A stretch of DNA of 64,000 nt from Prevotella sp. (GTDB taxonomy: Bacteria; Bacteroidota; Bacteroidia; Bacteroidales; Bacteroidaceae): assembly GCA_016286995.1 (NCBI GenBank), contig JAEEVA010000001.1:103212-167211 (forward strand), in the 5' to 3' direction. The notes beneath the pieces are model-generated. The model saw nothing but the letters and a program-made list of their open reading frames with translations, searched no databases and had not been told where the DNA came from. Made by a program: the position numbers and the translations under genes. Below are positions 1 through 7,876 of this stretch, in pieces (within the stretch, counting starts at the first letter, position 1; the number at the start of each line of letters is the position of its first letter).

Positions 1-1934
1 CCCAGTTTGACTTGATAACCATAGCCTGGCACGTCGTAGTGGTTGAGCATCTTGTAGAGCAGCTCCTGCTGGCCATTGTGGATGAGGGCATTGAACAGGT
101 AGCGGTTGCCGACGTCGCCAGTAGTGAGGCGGTCGCCATGACGGTGGATGTCGTCGATGAGTTGCGTGAGAACGGCAGCACGGTGACCTTCGGGTATGAG
201 GTCCATTTCCAGGGCAATGGCCTGCGCACACTGGCTGCCGGTGGCAAACCGGTGGGTCTGGGGATTGTAGAACTCACGGATGAAGGCGGCCTTGATGCTG
301 TCGGCACGTGGTTCCTGAAGCAGGTGGTTCCACCAGTAATAGTGGGCGGTAGACACCAGAGGCATGGGGGTGTTCTGGGCAAAGCCGGCACGTCCTGGGC
401 CGTAGTCATACCAGTCGCCAAGACCTTGGCGGAGAATATAGCAGGAGTCCTGTGTGGCTAGGTAGTCAACGTAGCGCTTCATCGCTGTCTTATAGCGGGT
501 GACGATTTGCTCGTCACCATAGAAATCCTTGTAGAGGAAAGGCAGGGCAATGAAGGCACCGCCCCATTCTGGAGACTCTAAGAACGGTGGTGCCCATGAG
601 CCTTCGAAAATGCACAGGTTAGGGGCAATTTCGGGCAGAGCACCATTCGGAAACTGTGCGTCGGCTATGTTCTGCATCGTCTGCTCTATCATCAAGCGGG
701 AGTCGTAGTTGGCCACGAGCCCCTCACCGTTGAGCCAGTCCTGTTCGAGCCAACCTAACTTCTCGCGGTGGGGACAGTCGGTCCAGACGGCCTGCCAGTT
801 GGAGCGGATGGCACGGTCTATCAGGCGATAGGCATCGTTAAGTAGCGGATTGGAACACTCGAAGGCACCGGTCTTCTTGGCTGAATTATAGACGAAGCAC
901 GACTCCACCTTCTTCAGCACCTCCAGATTGCCTTCCACCTGCAGATACCTGTAGCCGTAATAGGAGAAGCGTGGGTGCCAGGTCTCTGTAGTGCCACCTT
1001 TTAATATATAGGTGTAGTAATGTGGACGACCCGTTTGCTTCTGATTAATAAGTCCCTCTTTGGTCAACGTCTCGCCAGGGGTCAGCTTCAGCCATTGGCC
1101 ACGCTTGCCTCCGACAGTAATCTCTGGAAAGCCAGACAGGTTTTGTCCCATGTCGAGCACCAAGATGGAATCGTGACGCAGCGTATCCTTAACAGCATAA
1201 CGCTCCATGATTTTTACGGGTTCCGCCATCTGGCGTCGCAGCACGCCTTGAGGGGCTTCCTGAATGACAACTGCCTTCCAGTCAGCAGGCTCGATGCGAG
1301 CATCGTAATCCTCGCCGCCGTAGATGCTGTTGAACGTGATGGGCGACAATGCCCATTGCCATGAGCCATCGCTGACAATGTCCTCCTCCGTATTGTCCTC
1401 ATAGACAATGTGTAGTCGGAACAGCAACGTCGGTGGGCCGAAGGCTATCTTCATCTTCGCATAGCGCAGGCCCGGCTCGCAATAGAAGCCGTTGCCGAGA
1501 AGTACCTGCAACCTCACAGAGGGACTGTCCCCCTGTGAGGTAATGGCTTGCGTGATGTCGTAGATATTATAATAGATACTCTTATCGTAGTCGCTCCAGA
1601 GAGGGGCAAACTCGCTGTCGCCAATCTTCCTGCCGTTGACGTTCAACTCATAGAACCCCAGCCCGCAGACGTAAGCCGTAGCCTGCCGGACAGGTCTTTT
1701 CATCGTGATGTTGCGCTGGAGGCAGATGCTCCTGTAGGCCAGTGTGTCGACGGCCGCCCAGGCTGCCTTGACGTCCGGTTCCTTCAGCTTGGCACCGGTG
1801 AAATTCCGCCCAACTGGCAGTCGGGCGTCCTTCTGCGTGATGACACCTATCCACTGAGCATTGCCGAAGTCTGAATGCTGGGCCAATAGCGGCAGGGTGA
1901 GCATAAGAAGCAAACCTGACAGTAACGTTTTCAT
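1..1934 (-). CDS. GH78 alpha-L-rhamnosidase, 3' end outside window
   Basis: Secreted inverting rhamnosidase that would remove terminal alpha-L-rhamnose from pectin side chains in the periplasm. The reading frame starts at 1934 with a signal peptide (MKTLLSGLLLMLTLPLLAQ) and stays open to base 1, giving about 644 residues. The N-terminal half carries the beta-sandwich modules seen in GH78 (VCGLGFYELNVNGRKIGDSE, then YGGEDYDAR). The family motif DCPHREKLGWLEQDW follows; Glu391 in it is the expected general acid. The catalytic base region lies beyond the window. It starts 10 bp after the stop of the multidomain glycosidase at 1945-6177, so the two probably form one transcript. In the Bacteroides thetaiotaomicron RG-II locus a GH78 gene also neighbours the GH142/GH143 enzyme; that comparison is from memory. 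The family call is firm, the substrate inferred. Confidence 0.9.
   Translation of the reverse strand, partial: MKTLLSGLLLMLTLPLLAQHSDFGNAQWIGVITQKDARLPVGRNFTGAKLKEPDVKAAWAAVDTLAYRSICLQRNITMKRPVRQATAYVCGLGFYELNVNGRKIGDSEFAPLWSDYDKSIYYNIYDITQAITSQGDSPSVRLQVLLGNGFYCEPGLRYAKMKIAFGPPTLLFRLHIVYEDNTEEDIVSDGSWQWALSPITFNSIYGGEDYDARIEPADWKAVVIQEAPQGVLRRQMAEPVKIMERYAVKDTLRHDSILVLDMGQNLSGFPEITVGGKRGQWLKLTPGETLTKEGLINQKQTGRPHYYTYILKGGTTETWHPRFSYYGYRYLQVEGNLEVLKKVESCFVYNSAKKTGAFECSNPLLNDAYRLIDRAIRSNWQAVWTDCPHREKLGWLEQDWLNGEGLVANYDSRLMIEQTMQNIADAQFPNGALPEIAPNLCIFEGSWAPPFLESPEWGGAFIALPFLYKDFYGDEQIVTRYKTAMKRYVDYLATQDSCYILRQGLGDWYDYGPGRAGFAQNTPMPLVSTAHYYWWNHLLQEPRADSIKAAFIREFYNPQTHRFATGSQCAQAIALEMDLIPEGHRAAVLTQLIDDIHRHGDRLTTGDVGNRYLFNALIHNGQQELLYKMLNHYDVPGYGYQVKL
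1511..1541. repeat. Long hairpin inside GH78
   Basis: 31 bp: nine-base arms ACCTCACAG/CTGTGAGGT, extended inward by one non-Watson-Crick position and GGG/CCC around a 5-nt loop. Confidence 0.75.
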
Positions 1935-1944
1935 ATATATCGCT

Positions 1945-4900
1945 TTAAAGGATATCGGAAATGACGAGACGCCCGAGGGTTGCCCTTTCGCCTACGCAAC
2001 GACCGTCAACCAGCACGCGCAGTCCATGGCCCATGTGGTAGTGGGAACCGTCACGGTCCCAGACGATGGTGAGGTTGTGGCCGTGATAGAGCACGTTGTC
2101 CAGGCAGAAGTTGTCCCACTTGTTGGCAGGCAGCAGCGGATTGACCTCGATGGTCTTGTCGGTGCGGGGACGCAGACCACAGAGCCCCGTGATGACGAGG
2201 TCGTTCCACGTCGAATGATTGTAGTATCGGGAGCGTTCCTGGTCACCCTTGAGCCAAAAACCCGTGGTTTCGTCGAGATATTCGCCGATGTAGGGCTTGC
2301 CGCGCATGTGCTGACTCTGCATGTATTTCTCCATCTCAGCGAAATAGAGGGAGTCGAGGGTCCCAGCGGACAAACCGCTGGGCGCAGTGGTGTAATCGTT
2401 GATGAAGTTGGCCAGGGCGGTGAGGGTTTGCGAAGTGGCAAAGGGCCATACGGCACCGTCCCACTCACACTTGCCTACGCCATGGGTGCGAAACAACGGA
2501 TGGCGCCGCTCAGCAGTAGTCAAACCATAGGGTGCCGAGAAACCTTGTGAGTTGCTGGCCTGAAGCCAGGCGACACTGTATTTGGCGTCGTCTTTAGCCA
2601 GTCCTGTATACCAGGGCATGAAGCCGATGGCCTCACGGACGTTGGCACTGGAATCGATGCGATGGGTCTCGAAGAACTGCTGCTCTTCGTTCCACAGTTT
2701 CTGGTGTACCTTTTCCTGTAGGTCGGCGGCCTTGGTAAAGTAGGTTTGGGCCTTGCTGGCAGAACCAGCAAGCACACAGATGTTGCCAATGGCCATCGTG
2801 TTGCCGTACATGTAGGCGTTGATGCTAGGGCGCAGATACTTCTTCTTGCGGCCCCCAGAGATAGTTTCTTCCATAGCGTCCTGTACGTCGGCCTGCCAGT
2901 AGAGACCGCCTTCACGGGTGTGGGTGGTCTCCCAGTGGTTGTACTCCCATTCCAACGAGGGTAGCATAGAGACAATCCAGTCCTTGCGACCATCCACCAG
3001 ATAGCGGCCCCACAGCGAATGGGCTATCCACGAGGAGTAGTTGCAGAGCTTCTTCATGGGCTGACCGTCGTTGCCGTGGTACCAGGTGTTCATGATCTGG
3101 TCGAGGTACGTGCTATCACGCAGCCAACGGCTCTCGTGAATATGATGGCCCACACCGGAGGCGATGAGGTTCCATTGGTCGGCATAGCTGCGGGGCACTA
3201 AGAACTCCGTCATGGCATAGCCTAGGGGTGTCTGCTTGATATGTTTCCTTAATGTCCACCAGCGGAAGTACCACATTTCCTCGAAACCGCGGTCAGGACA
3301 GTCGAAGAGAGGCACGTTGGCCTGCATCCATTCCCACGACTTGCTGTTGGGGATGGCCTGCACGATGTTCTCGTCCTCCATTGTATTGAAGTAGTCCACG
3401 TAGTGCTTATAGTCGTCGTAGCTCAGAACGGCGGGGGTCTCAGCGGGTGAACCGCTGAGCACATTAATTGGTGTGGTGGTAAAATCGGCGATGGCAAACG
3501 TTGCTGTGGGTGCCGTGTCTCCAGCGTTTTCGAGGGTGCCATCCCAGTCGGCAGGGGTATCGACATCGGGGAAACGACGCTCAGAGCCTGTGCGGAACAT
3601 GATGCGCTCAATGGCTTCTACGGGGGCAAAGAACATGCGCTGGCCGGCCTTCTTGTCATTCACGTAGACCTCTATCATGTGCTTGCTGACGCTCAGCACA
3701 CATTTCAGGCGGTACACCTCGTCAGGCTTGTACTTGCCCAGACCGCCATATCTTGCACCACCCTTGCAGCGCATGATGCCATCGGCAGTAAGCTCGATTC
3801 GTGAACAGGCCGTACCATGAGCGTCAAGGAATTCTATCTGTAGGAGTCCGTGGTCGTTCTGTGCGGCACGCAGGTCGAATTCGACGCATAGCTCCTTAGT
3901 AGCGGGAATCTTGCGCTCCACATGGGCATAGTCGAAGGGGTCGCTGTCGCTCAGCGTCAGCCAACCGTTACTGAGAGTGACAGGAGCGTAGACGGGGGCA
4001 TGGATGTTCCAGATGGCAAGATCGGAAATCTTGCCCACTCTGAACTCGGCACCGTTGGCATGGCTGTGCGCCTCTGTCTGCACCGGTACGGGGATGTGGG
4101 CCACCCACATGTCCTCCTTGTTCATCGAGTAGGCTACCCAGAGGTCGCTGTCCTTGGGCATGCCGTTGCCCTCCTGGATACCTCGTACATACTGCGGACC
4201 GTAGCTCTTGTAGTTGCCGCCATAGCGCATGGGAGGCACTTCACCCTGCACCAAATTCAGGGTGGTATATTCATAACCATCCTTACTCAATGATATGGCC
4301 AGCGGCCAACGGTATTCCGAGGGGTTGTAGACGGTGGCATAGGTGCCATCAGACAGACGCTGGCCCCAGATCTTCGCATTGCTGTTGACAAAACCTTTGG
4401 CACGCTCCACAGGTTGTGCCCACGTCAAGCCACCATCGGCACTGGTTGATGTCAGGGCATGTTTCCACAGGGCTGCTATCTGGCCGTCGGGCAGGGTATA
4501 GTCGCAGTAGGCCTTGTATTCTTTGTGCAGCGGAATCAGCGGGTCGTTGCGGTCAGCCTCCTCTACCCATTGCATCCGATAACGGGGATTGGCCAGAATC
4601 TCTTCGCAGGCCGCCTTCGTAGCTTTGTCTGCTTTGGTGTAGTGGGGGAAGGGGTCTCTAGAATTCCTAGAAGTACTAGAATATCTAGAATAACTAGAGT
4701 TGAGATAGATAAAGTAGATGGGACCCATGCTACCGTCCTTCCTGACTTCACGGATGACGCGTCCTATACCGTTGCCGTCGTTGGGGTCATCCTTCTTGTC
4801 GAAGGCCACACCATAGTTGCCGAGAGCCCAGAGCTGACCGCTTTTCGAGACATACCAGCCCACACGCTGATGCATGATGGCAATGAGGTCGTGGGCCTTT

Positions 4901-6177
4901 TCAGGACGGTTGGGCTTCTGGAAACCCTCAGGCACCTGCACTTCGGGGAACAGAATCTGCGGGTCGCTCCACGAATAACCATCCACGGAGGTTTGATACA
5001 TCGTATGGGAGGGTGGCACGTGCTCATCCTTCGGATCGCAGAGGTAGTGTACGTAAAATTTGTCATGCCAGTAGGCCATCATGGGCTGATGGTTATATGT
5101 CCAGCCATTGCCGTTGCTGGCAGACGGATGTTCACGGTTAGCACGCAGAATCTGGATATTATGGACACCAACCACAGGGCTGAGACCTCCATCGTGACGA
5201 TTGGGATTGCTCAGCGTCTTGCCTGTATAGTGAATCTTCTTGGCATTCAACAGACCGTTGAGAATGGTTTCGTCAGCCTCAAAGATGGTACCATGCTTAT
5301 GCAAGTTGGGAACGCTAACCTTGTTGCTAACATCCTCGAACGTTACGAAATCTTTCGTGAAATGAGCACCGAAGTCTTTCAGCTCGTAGCGGTCGTAAAA
5401 TATCAACCAACCGCTTTCTTCCGTCTTGCCTGCTTTGTGTGTCACCTTCACTGTTGTAGGTCCCTCCATCATCTTGCCCGTAAATGGTTCTGAGGCCTTC
5501 GACCACGGACCGTAGGGGGTCTTGGCGTAGGCCACCTTGATGTTACGCTCAGGACGGGTGTTGTCTTTCAGTACCATCACGTAGTCGTTTTTAGTCCGTT
5601 TCACCAGCGTCGCATCAATACAGCTGAACCCAGGGTCAATCATCAGTTTTGTGGGGGTAAAACGCTTAAAATCCTTCGTGGTGGTATAATAGAGCCGGTG
5701 ATTGTTCTTGTGGTCTTCCTGACCATCAGGGAATCGGCCTGGAATGCACGAAGCCCACACAATAATGGCTTGTTGTCTGACGTCATCCCAGAAGAGTTCC
5801 GGTGCCCAGACATTGACAGTTGCGGTGTCGTTCATCACCTCAATGAAACGCTGCTCGCTCCAATGCACAAGGTCCTTCGAACAGGCGTAGCCAAAGCCTC
5901 TGTCACCTCGCCAACTGGAAGTCCATACCAAGTGAAACATGCCGTCGGGTGTGCGGATAACAGACGGGTCACGCATCACACGCTGCTTGCCGACTTCTGG
6001 GCGCAACCAGATGCCGTCAACCTGCTGCCAGTTCCAGCCGTCGAGACTGTAAATGAATCGCAGACCGTCTGTGGCAGGCTCATGGAACGACGTAGAAAAA
6101 TATACCTTATTGTTTTGGGCAGTAATCAACAGAGTAGCTGTCAAGAGGATGGAAAAGATACAAAACCGTTTTATCAT
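1945..6177 (-). CDS. Three-module glycosidase: GH43-like, sialidase-like (GH143-like) and (alpha/alpha)6 (GH142-like)
   Basis: Secreted protein of 1410 residues. I place the start at 6177 because a clean signal peptide begins there (MIKRFCIFSILLTATLLITA); the frame is open upstream to 6369. Residues about 25-310 form a GH43-like propeller with the three expected acids: Asp70 in RDPSV, the Asp of IDATLV and the Glu of MEGPT. Residues about 350-690 look sialidase-like, with an Asp-box (SADGGLTW). About 700-880 is a beta-sandwich. About 920-1400 is an MGH1-type (alpha/alpha)6 domain (EMWYFRWWTLR, YNHSTWNDLVITGLCGLRPR). The last two modules resemble B. thetaiotaomicron BT1020 (GH143 hydrolase for the acid sugar DHA plus GH142 beta-L-arabinofuranosidase), which dismantles RG-II chain D. 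The extra GH43-like module would make it a triple enzyme. It also carries 9-bp repeats and two 21-bp hairpins. Assignment of the middle domain is the weakest. Confidence 0.7.
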   Translation of the reverse strand: MIKRFCIFSILLTATLLITAQNNKVYFSTSFHEPATDGLRFIYSLDGWNWQQVDGIWLRPEVGKQRVMRDPSVIRTPDGMFHLVWTSSWRGDRGFGYACSKDLVHWSEQRFIEVMNDTATVNVWAPELFWDDVRQQAIIVWASCIPGRFPDGQEDHKNNHRLYYTTTKDFKRFTPTKLMIDPGFSCIDATLVKRTKNDYVMVLKDNTRPERNIKVAYAKTPYGPWSKASEPFTGKMMEGPTTVKVTHKAGKTEESGWLIFYDRYELKDFGAHFTKDFVTFEDVSNKVSVPNLHKHGTIFEADETILNGLLNAKKIHYTGKTLSNPNRHDGGLSPVVGVHNIQILRANREHPSASNGNGWTYNHQPMMAYWHDKFYVHYLCDPKDEHVPPSHTMYQTSVDGYSWSDPQILFPEVQVPEGFQKPNRPEKAHDLIAIMHQRVGWYVSKSGQLWALGNYGVAFDKKDDPNDGNGIGRVIREVRKDGSMGPIYFIYLNSSYSRYSSTSRNSRDPFPHYTKADKATKAACEEILANPRYRMQWVEEADRNDPLIPLHKEYKAYCDYTLPDGQIAALWKHALTSTSADGGLTWAQPVERAKGFVNSNAKIWGQRLSDGTYATVYNPSEYRWPLAISLSKDGYEYTTLNLVQGEVPPMRYGGNYKSYGPQYVRGIQEGNGMPKDSDLWVAYSMNKEDMWVAHIPVPVQTEAHSHANGAEFRVGKISDLAIWNIHAPVYAPVTLSNGWLTLSDSDPFDYAHVERKIPATKELCVEFDLRAAQNDHGLLQIEFLDAHGTACSRIELTADGIMRCKGGARYGGLGKYKPDEVYRLKCVLSVSKHMIEVYVNDKKAGQRMFFAPVEAIERIMFRTGSERRFPDVDTPADWDGTLENAGDTAPTATFAIADFTTTPINVLSGSPAETPAVLSYDDYKHYVDYFNTMEDENIVQAIPNSKSWEWMQANVPLFDCPDRGFEEMWYFRWWTLRKHIKQTPLGYAMTEFLVPRSYADQWNLIASGVGHHIHESRWLRDSTYLDQIMNTWYHGNDGQPMKKLCNYSSWIAHSLWGRYLVDGRKDWIVSMLPSLEWEYNHWETTHTREGGLYWQADVQDAMEETISGGRKKKYLRPSINAYMYGNTMAIGNICVLAGSASKAQTYFTKAADLQEKVHQKLWNEEQQFFETHRIDSSANVREAIGFMPWYTGLAKDDAKYSVAWLQASNSQGFSAPYGLTTAERRHPLFRTHGVGKCEWDGAVWPFATSQTLTALANFINDYTTAPSGLSAGTLDSLYFAEMEKYMQSQHMRGKPYIGEYLDETTGFWLKGDQERSRYYNHSTWNDLVITGLCGLRPRTDKTIEVNPLLPANKWDNFCLDNVLYHGHNLTIVWDRDGSHYHMGHGLRVLVDGRCVGERATLGRLVISDIL
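2362..2382 (-). repeat. 21-bp hairpin element
   Basis: Arms CCCAGCGG/CCGCTGGG; coding-strand loop TTTGT. Encodes PSGLSAG in frame in the multidomain glycosidase. Confidence 0.85.
3439..3459 (-). repeat. 21-bp hairpin element
   Basis: Arms CTCAGCGG/CCGCTGAG; coding-strand loop TTCAC. Encodes LSGSPAE in the linker before the (alpha/alpha)6 domain. Confidence 0.85.
4658..4702. repeat. 9-bp repeat inside the multidomain glycosidase gene
   Basis: CTAGAATTC, CTAGAAGTA, CTAGAATAT, CTAGAATAA, CTAGAGTTG; gives a Ser/Arg-rich stretch (YSRYSSTSRNSR). Confidence 0.9.
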
Positions 6178-6210
6178 ATCATCATTTTTATTTATATTAA
6201 GACGAAAAAC

Positions 6211-6241
6211 TTGGTGGTTTGTAACTAAATGCTTACCTTTG
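6211..6241 (+). promoter_or_regulatory. Promoter of the FMN-binding protein gene
   Basis: Bacteroidota sigma-ABfr pattern: -33 TTG at 6211-6213 and -7 TACCTTTG at 6234-6241, 20 bp apart. Confidence 0.65.
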
Positions 6242-6299
6242 CGCCCGAAAAGGAAATAAGCGAAAAGTGAAAAGAATAATAGATTTAAACAACAATGAT

Positions 6300-6680
6300 A
6301 TGAAGAAACTGTTCTTAGCTTTAGCCTTGATGTTCTCACTGACCATTCAGGCTGACGACGTGATGACAAAGACTGCTGACGGGACCTATATCGTCAATAC
6401 TACGACGCTGGCACAGGATGTGGAGGGCTATGCCGGACCTACACCCGTGGAGGTGCATATCAAGAATAATAAGATTGTGAAGGTGGTACCCCTCAAGTCG
6501 CAGGACGGTCCGAAATATGTAGCAAAGGTGAAAAAGCAGATGCTACCCAAGTACGAGAACATGAACGTGAAGAAAGGTAAGGTCGAGGAGGTTGATGCCG
6601 TAACGGGCGCTACCTTTACGTCAAAGGCCATGCAGGAGAATATTCGTCGTGCTGTAGAGTATTACAAAAAGCACAAGTAA
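6300..6680 (+). CDS. Secreted FMN-binding domain protein
   Basis: Small exported protein of 126 residues with a signal peptide (MKKLFLALALMFSLTIQA) and one FMN-binding domain of the NqrC/RnfG type. The hallmark V101-T-G-A-T-F-T-S108 is present; in this family a Thr of such a motif carries covalently attached FMN, and here the S/D-GAT pattern reads TGAT-FTS. An electron-transfer role in the periplasm is likely, but no partner complex is encoded nearby. The frame also has an ATG at 6267; the start at 6300 is preferred because it gives the signal peptide. It has its own promoter at 6211-6241 and converges on the chromate transporter genes. Confidence 0.85.
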   Translation: MKKLFLALALMFSLTIQADDVMTKTADGTYIVNTTTLAQDVEGYAGPTPVEVHIKNNKIVKVVPLKSQDGPKYVAKVKKQMLPKYENMNVKKGKVEEVDAVTGATFTSKAMQENIRRAVEYYKKHK

Positions 6681-6704
6681 CGGGGGAAACAACAAGAAAG
6701 AAGG

Positions 6705-6734
6705 GCAGGGTTAGTAGAGTAATACTAACCCTGC
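6705..6734. terminator. Bidirectional terminator between convergent genes
   Basis: Perfect 12-bp stem (arms 6705-6716 and 6723-6734) with a 6-nt loop. It lies between the FMN-binding gene and the chromate transporter and includes the last codons of the latter. Confidence 0.75.
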
Positions 6735-7286
6735 TATTGCACTATAGATAATCATACGGATGGGGTTGACCTTGACAACCTTCACACCATAGAATGCTGC
6801 CGCAAACAAGAGACAACTGATGCAGAACTGCCACAAGTCCTCTTTGGGTGTACTGAAATTCTCACGCGTACATAATAATAATGTAGCAGCAGCAAGCAGT
6901 CCTACCACAGCAGGACGAAGACCTTGGAAGACACTTGTCACGGAACGGGTGTGCATGTACTTCATAAACATCTTGCTAATGAGAATCATCAGAATCAGCG
7001 AGGGCAACACGAGGGCAAAGGTGGCTGTTGCGGAACCCAATACTGACATGGGCATCAAAAATCCTGCATTCTTGACAGCGGTATAGCCACAATAGGTCGC
7101 ACTGTTGATGCCAATGGGACCAGGCGTCATCTGAGAGATGGCGACGATGTCCGTAAACTCTGATGACGATAGCCAATGCCAATGCTCAACGGTCTCATTC
7201 TGGATGAGCGACAGCATCCCATAACCGCCGCCAAAGCCAAACAGGCCAATCTCGAAAAATGTGATGAATAACCAAAAGAATATCAT
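6711..7286 (-). CDS. Chromate transporter half-protein (second of pair)
   Basis: Inner-membrane protein of 191 residues, one half of a CHR-family transporter. It shows the glycine-rich start (EIGLFGFGGGYGMLSLIQ) and the family segment AISQMTPGPIGINSATY, followed by hydrophobic helices. The family exchanges chromate or sulfate, but many members have no tested substrate. In full-length ChrA two such halves are fused; here they are separate genes with 19 bp between them, an arrangement that is common and gives a heteromer. The last codons overlap the arm of a strong hairpin at 6705-6734. Confidence 0.9.
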   Translation of the reverse strand: MIFFWLFITFFEIGLFGFGGGYGMLSLIQNETVEHWHWLSSSEFTDIVAISQMTPGPIGINSATYCGYTAVKNAGFLMPMSVLGSATATFALVLPSLILMILISKMFMKYMHTRSVTSVFQGLRPAVVGLLAAATLLLCTRENFSTPKEDLWQFCISCLLFAAAFYGVKVVKVNPIRMIIYSAIAGLVLLY

Positions 7287-7305
7287 CCTTTTTACTTTTT
7301 ATTAT

Positions 7306-7842
7306 TTACCTTTTTACTTTTCCCCATACGAATCCGCCCAAACCGGCAATGATGATAATCCAAATAGGCGATACACCCAAAAGCCATATCAACAGGGCTG
7401 ACACAATGGGAATCCAAATGGTCCATTTGTTCAGTTCTGCACGTTTTGCCAGATTGAAAGTGGGGACGGCAATCAAGGCCACTACGGCAGGACGGATGCC
7501 TCGGAACATCGCAGCAACCACTTTGTTGTCCTCAAACTGATGGAAGAACATCGCAATGAGCAGGATAATCATGAATGAAGGTAGGGCAGTGCCTGCTGCT
7601 GTAGCAAAAGCACCGCGTTCCTTCTTCAACTTATAGCCGATGAAGATGGCAATATTGATGGCAAACACCCCAGGACAACTCTGGGCAATGGCTATCAGGT
7701 CGAGCATCTCGTCCTTCGATACCCACTGCTTCTTGTTCACCACCTCTTCTTCTATCAAGGGAATCATGGCATATCCACCACCGAGGGTGAATAGGCCAAT
7801 CTTGAAGAAGGTCTTGAATGAATCCCAATAGATATTGCTCAC
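7306..7842 (-). CDS. Chromate transporter half-protein (first of pair)
   Basis: Membrane protein of 178 residues and paralogue of the next gene. It opens with the CHR-family segment FFKIGLFTLGGGYAMIPLIE and has AIAQSCPGVFAINIAIFIGY where the partner has the TPGPIG motif. It starts 17 bp after purL stops, so it probably shares the purL transcript. The purL stop and the gap sit in an 8-bp repeat (CAATTnnn, 7845-7876). The two halves would assemble in the inner membrane with opposite topology; that is inferred from the family. Confidence 0.9.
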   Translation of the reverse strand: MSNIYWDSFKTFFKIGLFTLGGGYAMIPLIEEEVVNKKQWVSKDEMLDLIAIAQSCPGVFAINIAIFIGYKLKKERGAFATAAGTALPSFMIILLIAMFFHQFEDNKVVAAMFRGIRPAVVALIAVPTFNLAKRAELNKWTIWIPIVSALLIWLLGVSPIWIIIIAGLGGFVWGKVKR

Positions 7843-7844
7843 TT

Positions 7845-7876
7845 CAATTTTTCAATTCTTCAATTCTTCAATTTCC
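7845..7876. repeat. 8-bp tandem repeat at the purL/chromate transporter junction
   Basis: Four units of CAATTnnn (CAATTTTT, CAATTCTT, CAATTCTT, CAATTTCC). They span the end of purL, including its stop codon, and the gap. Confidence 0.8.

Noticed and set aside
4459..5493. Long plus-strand frame of 344 codons
   Set aside because: It lies antisense to the multidomain glycosidase, whose domains and catalytic motifs are clear; the antisense protein has no recognisable motif.
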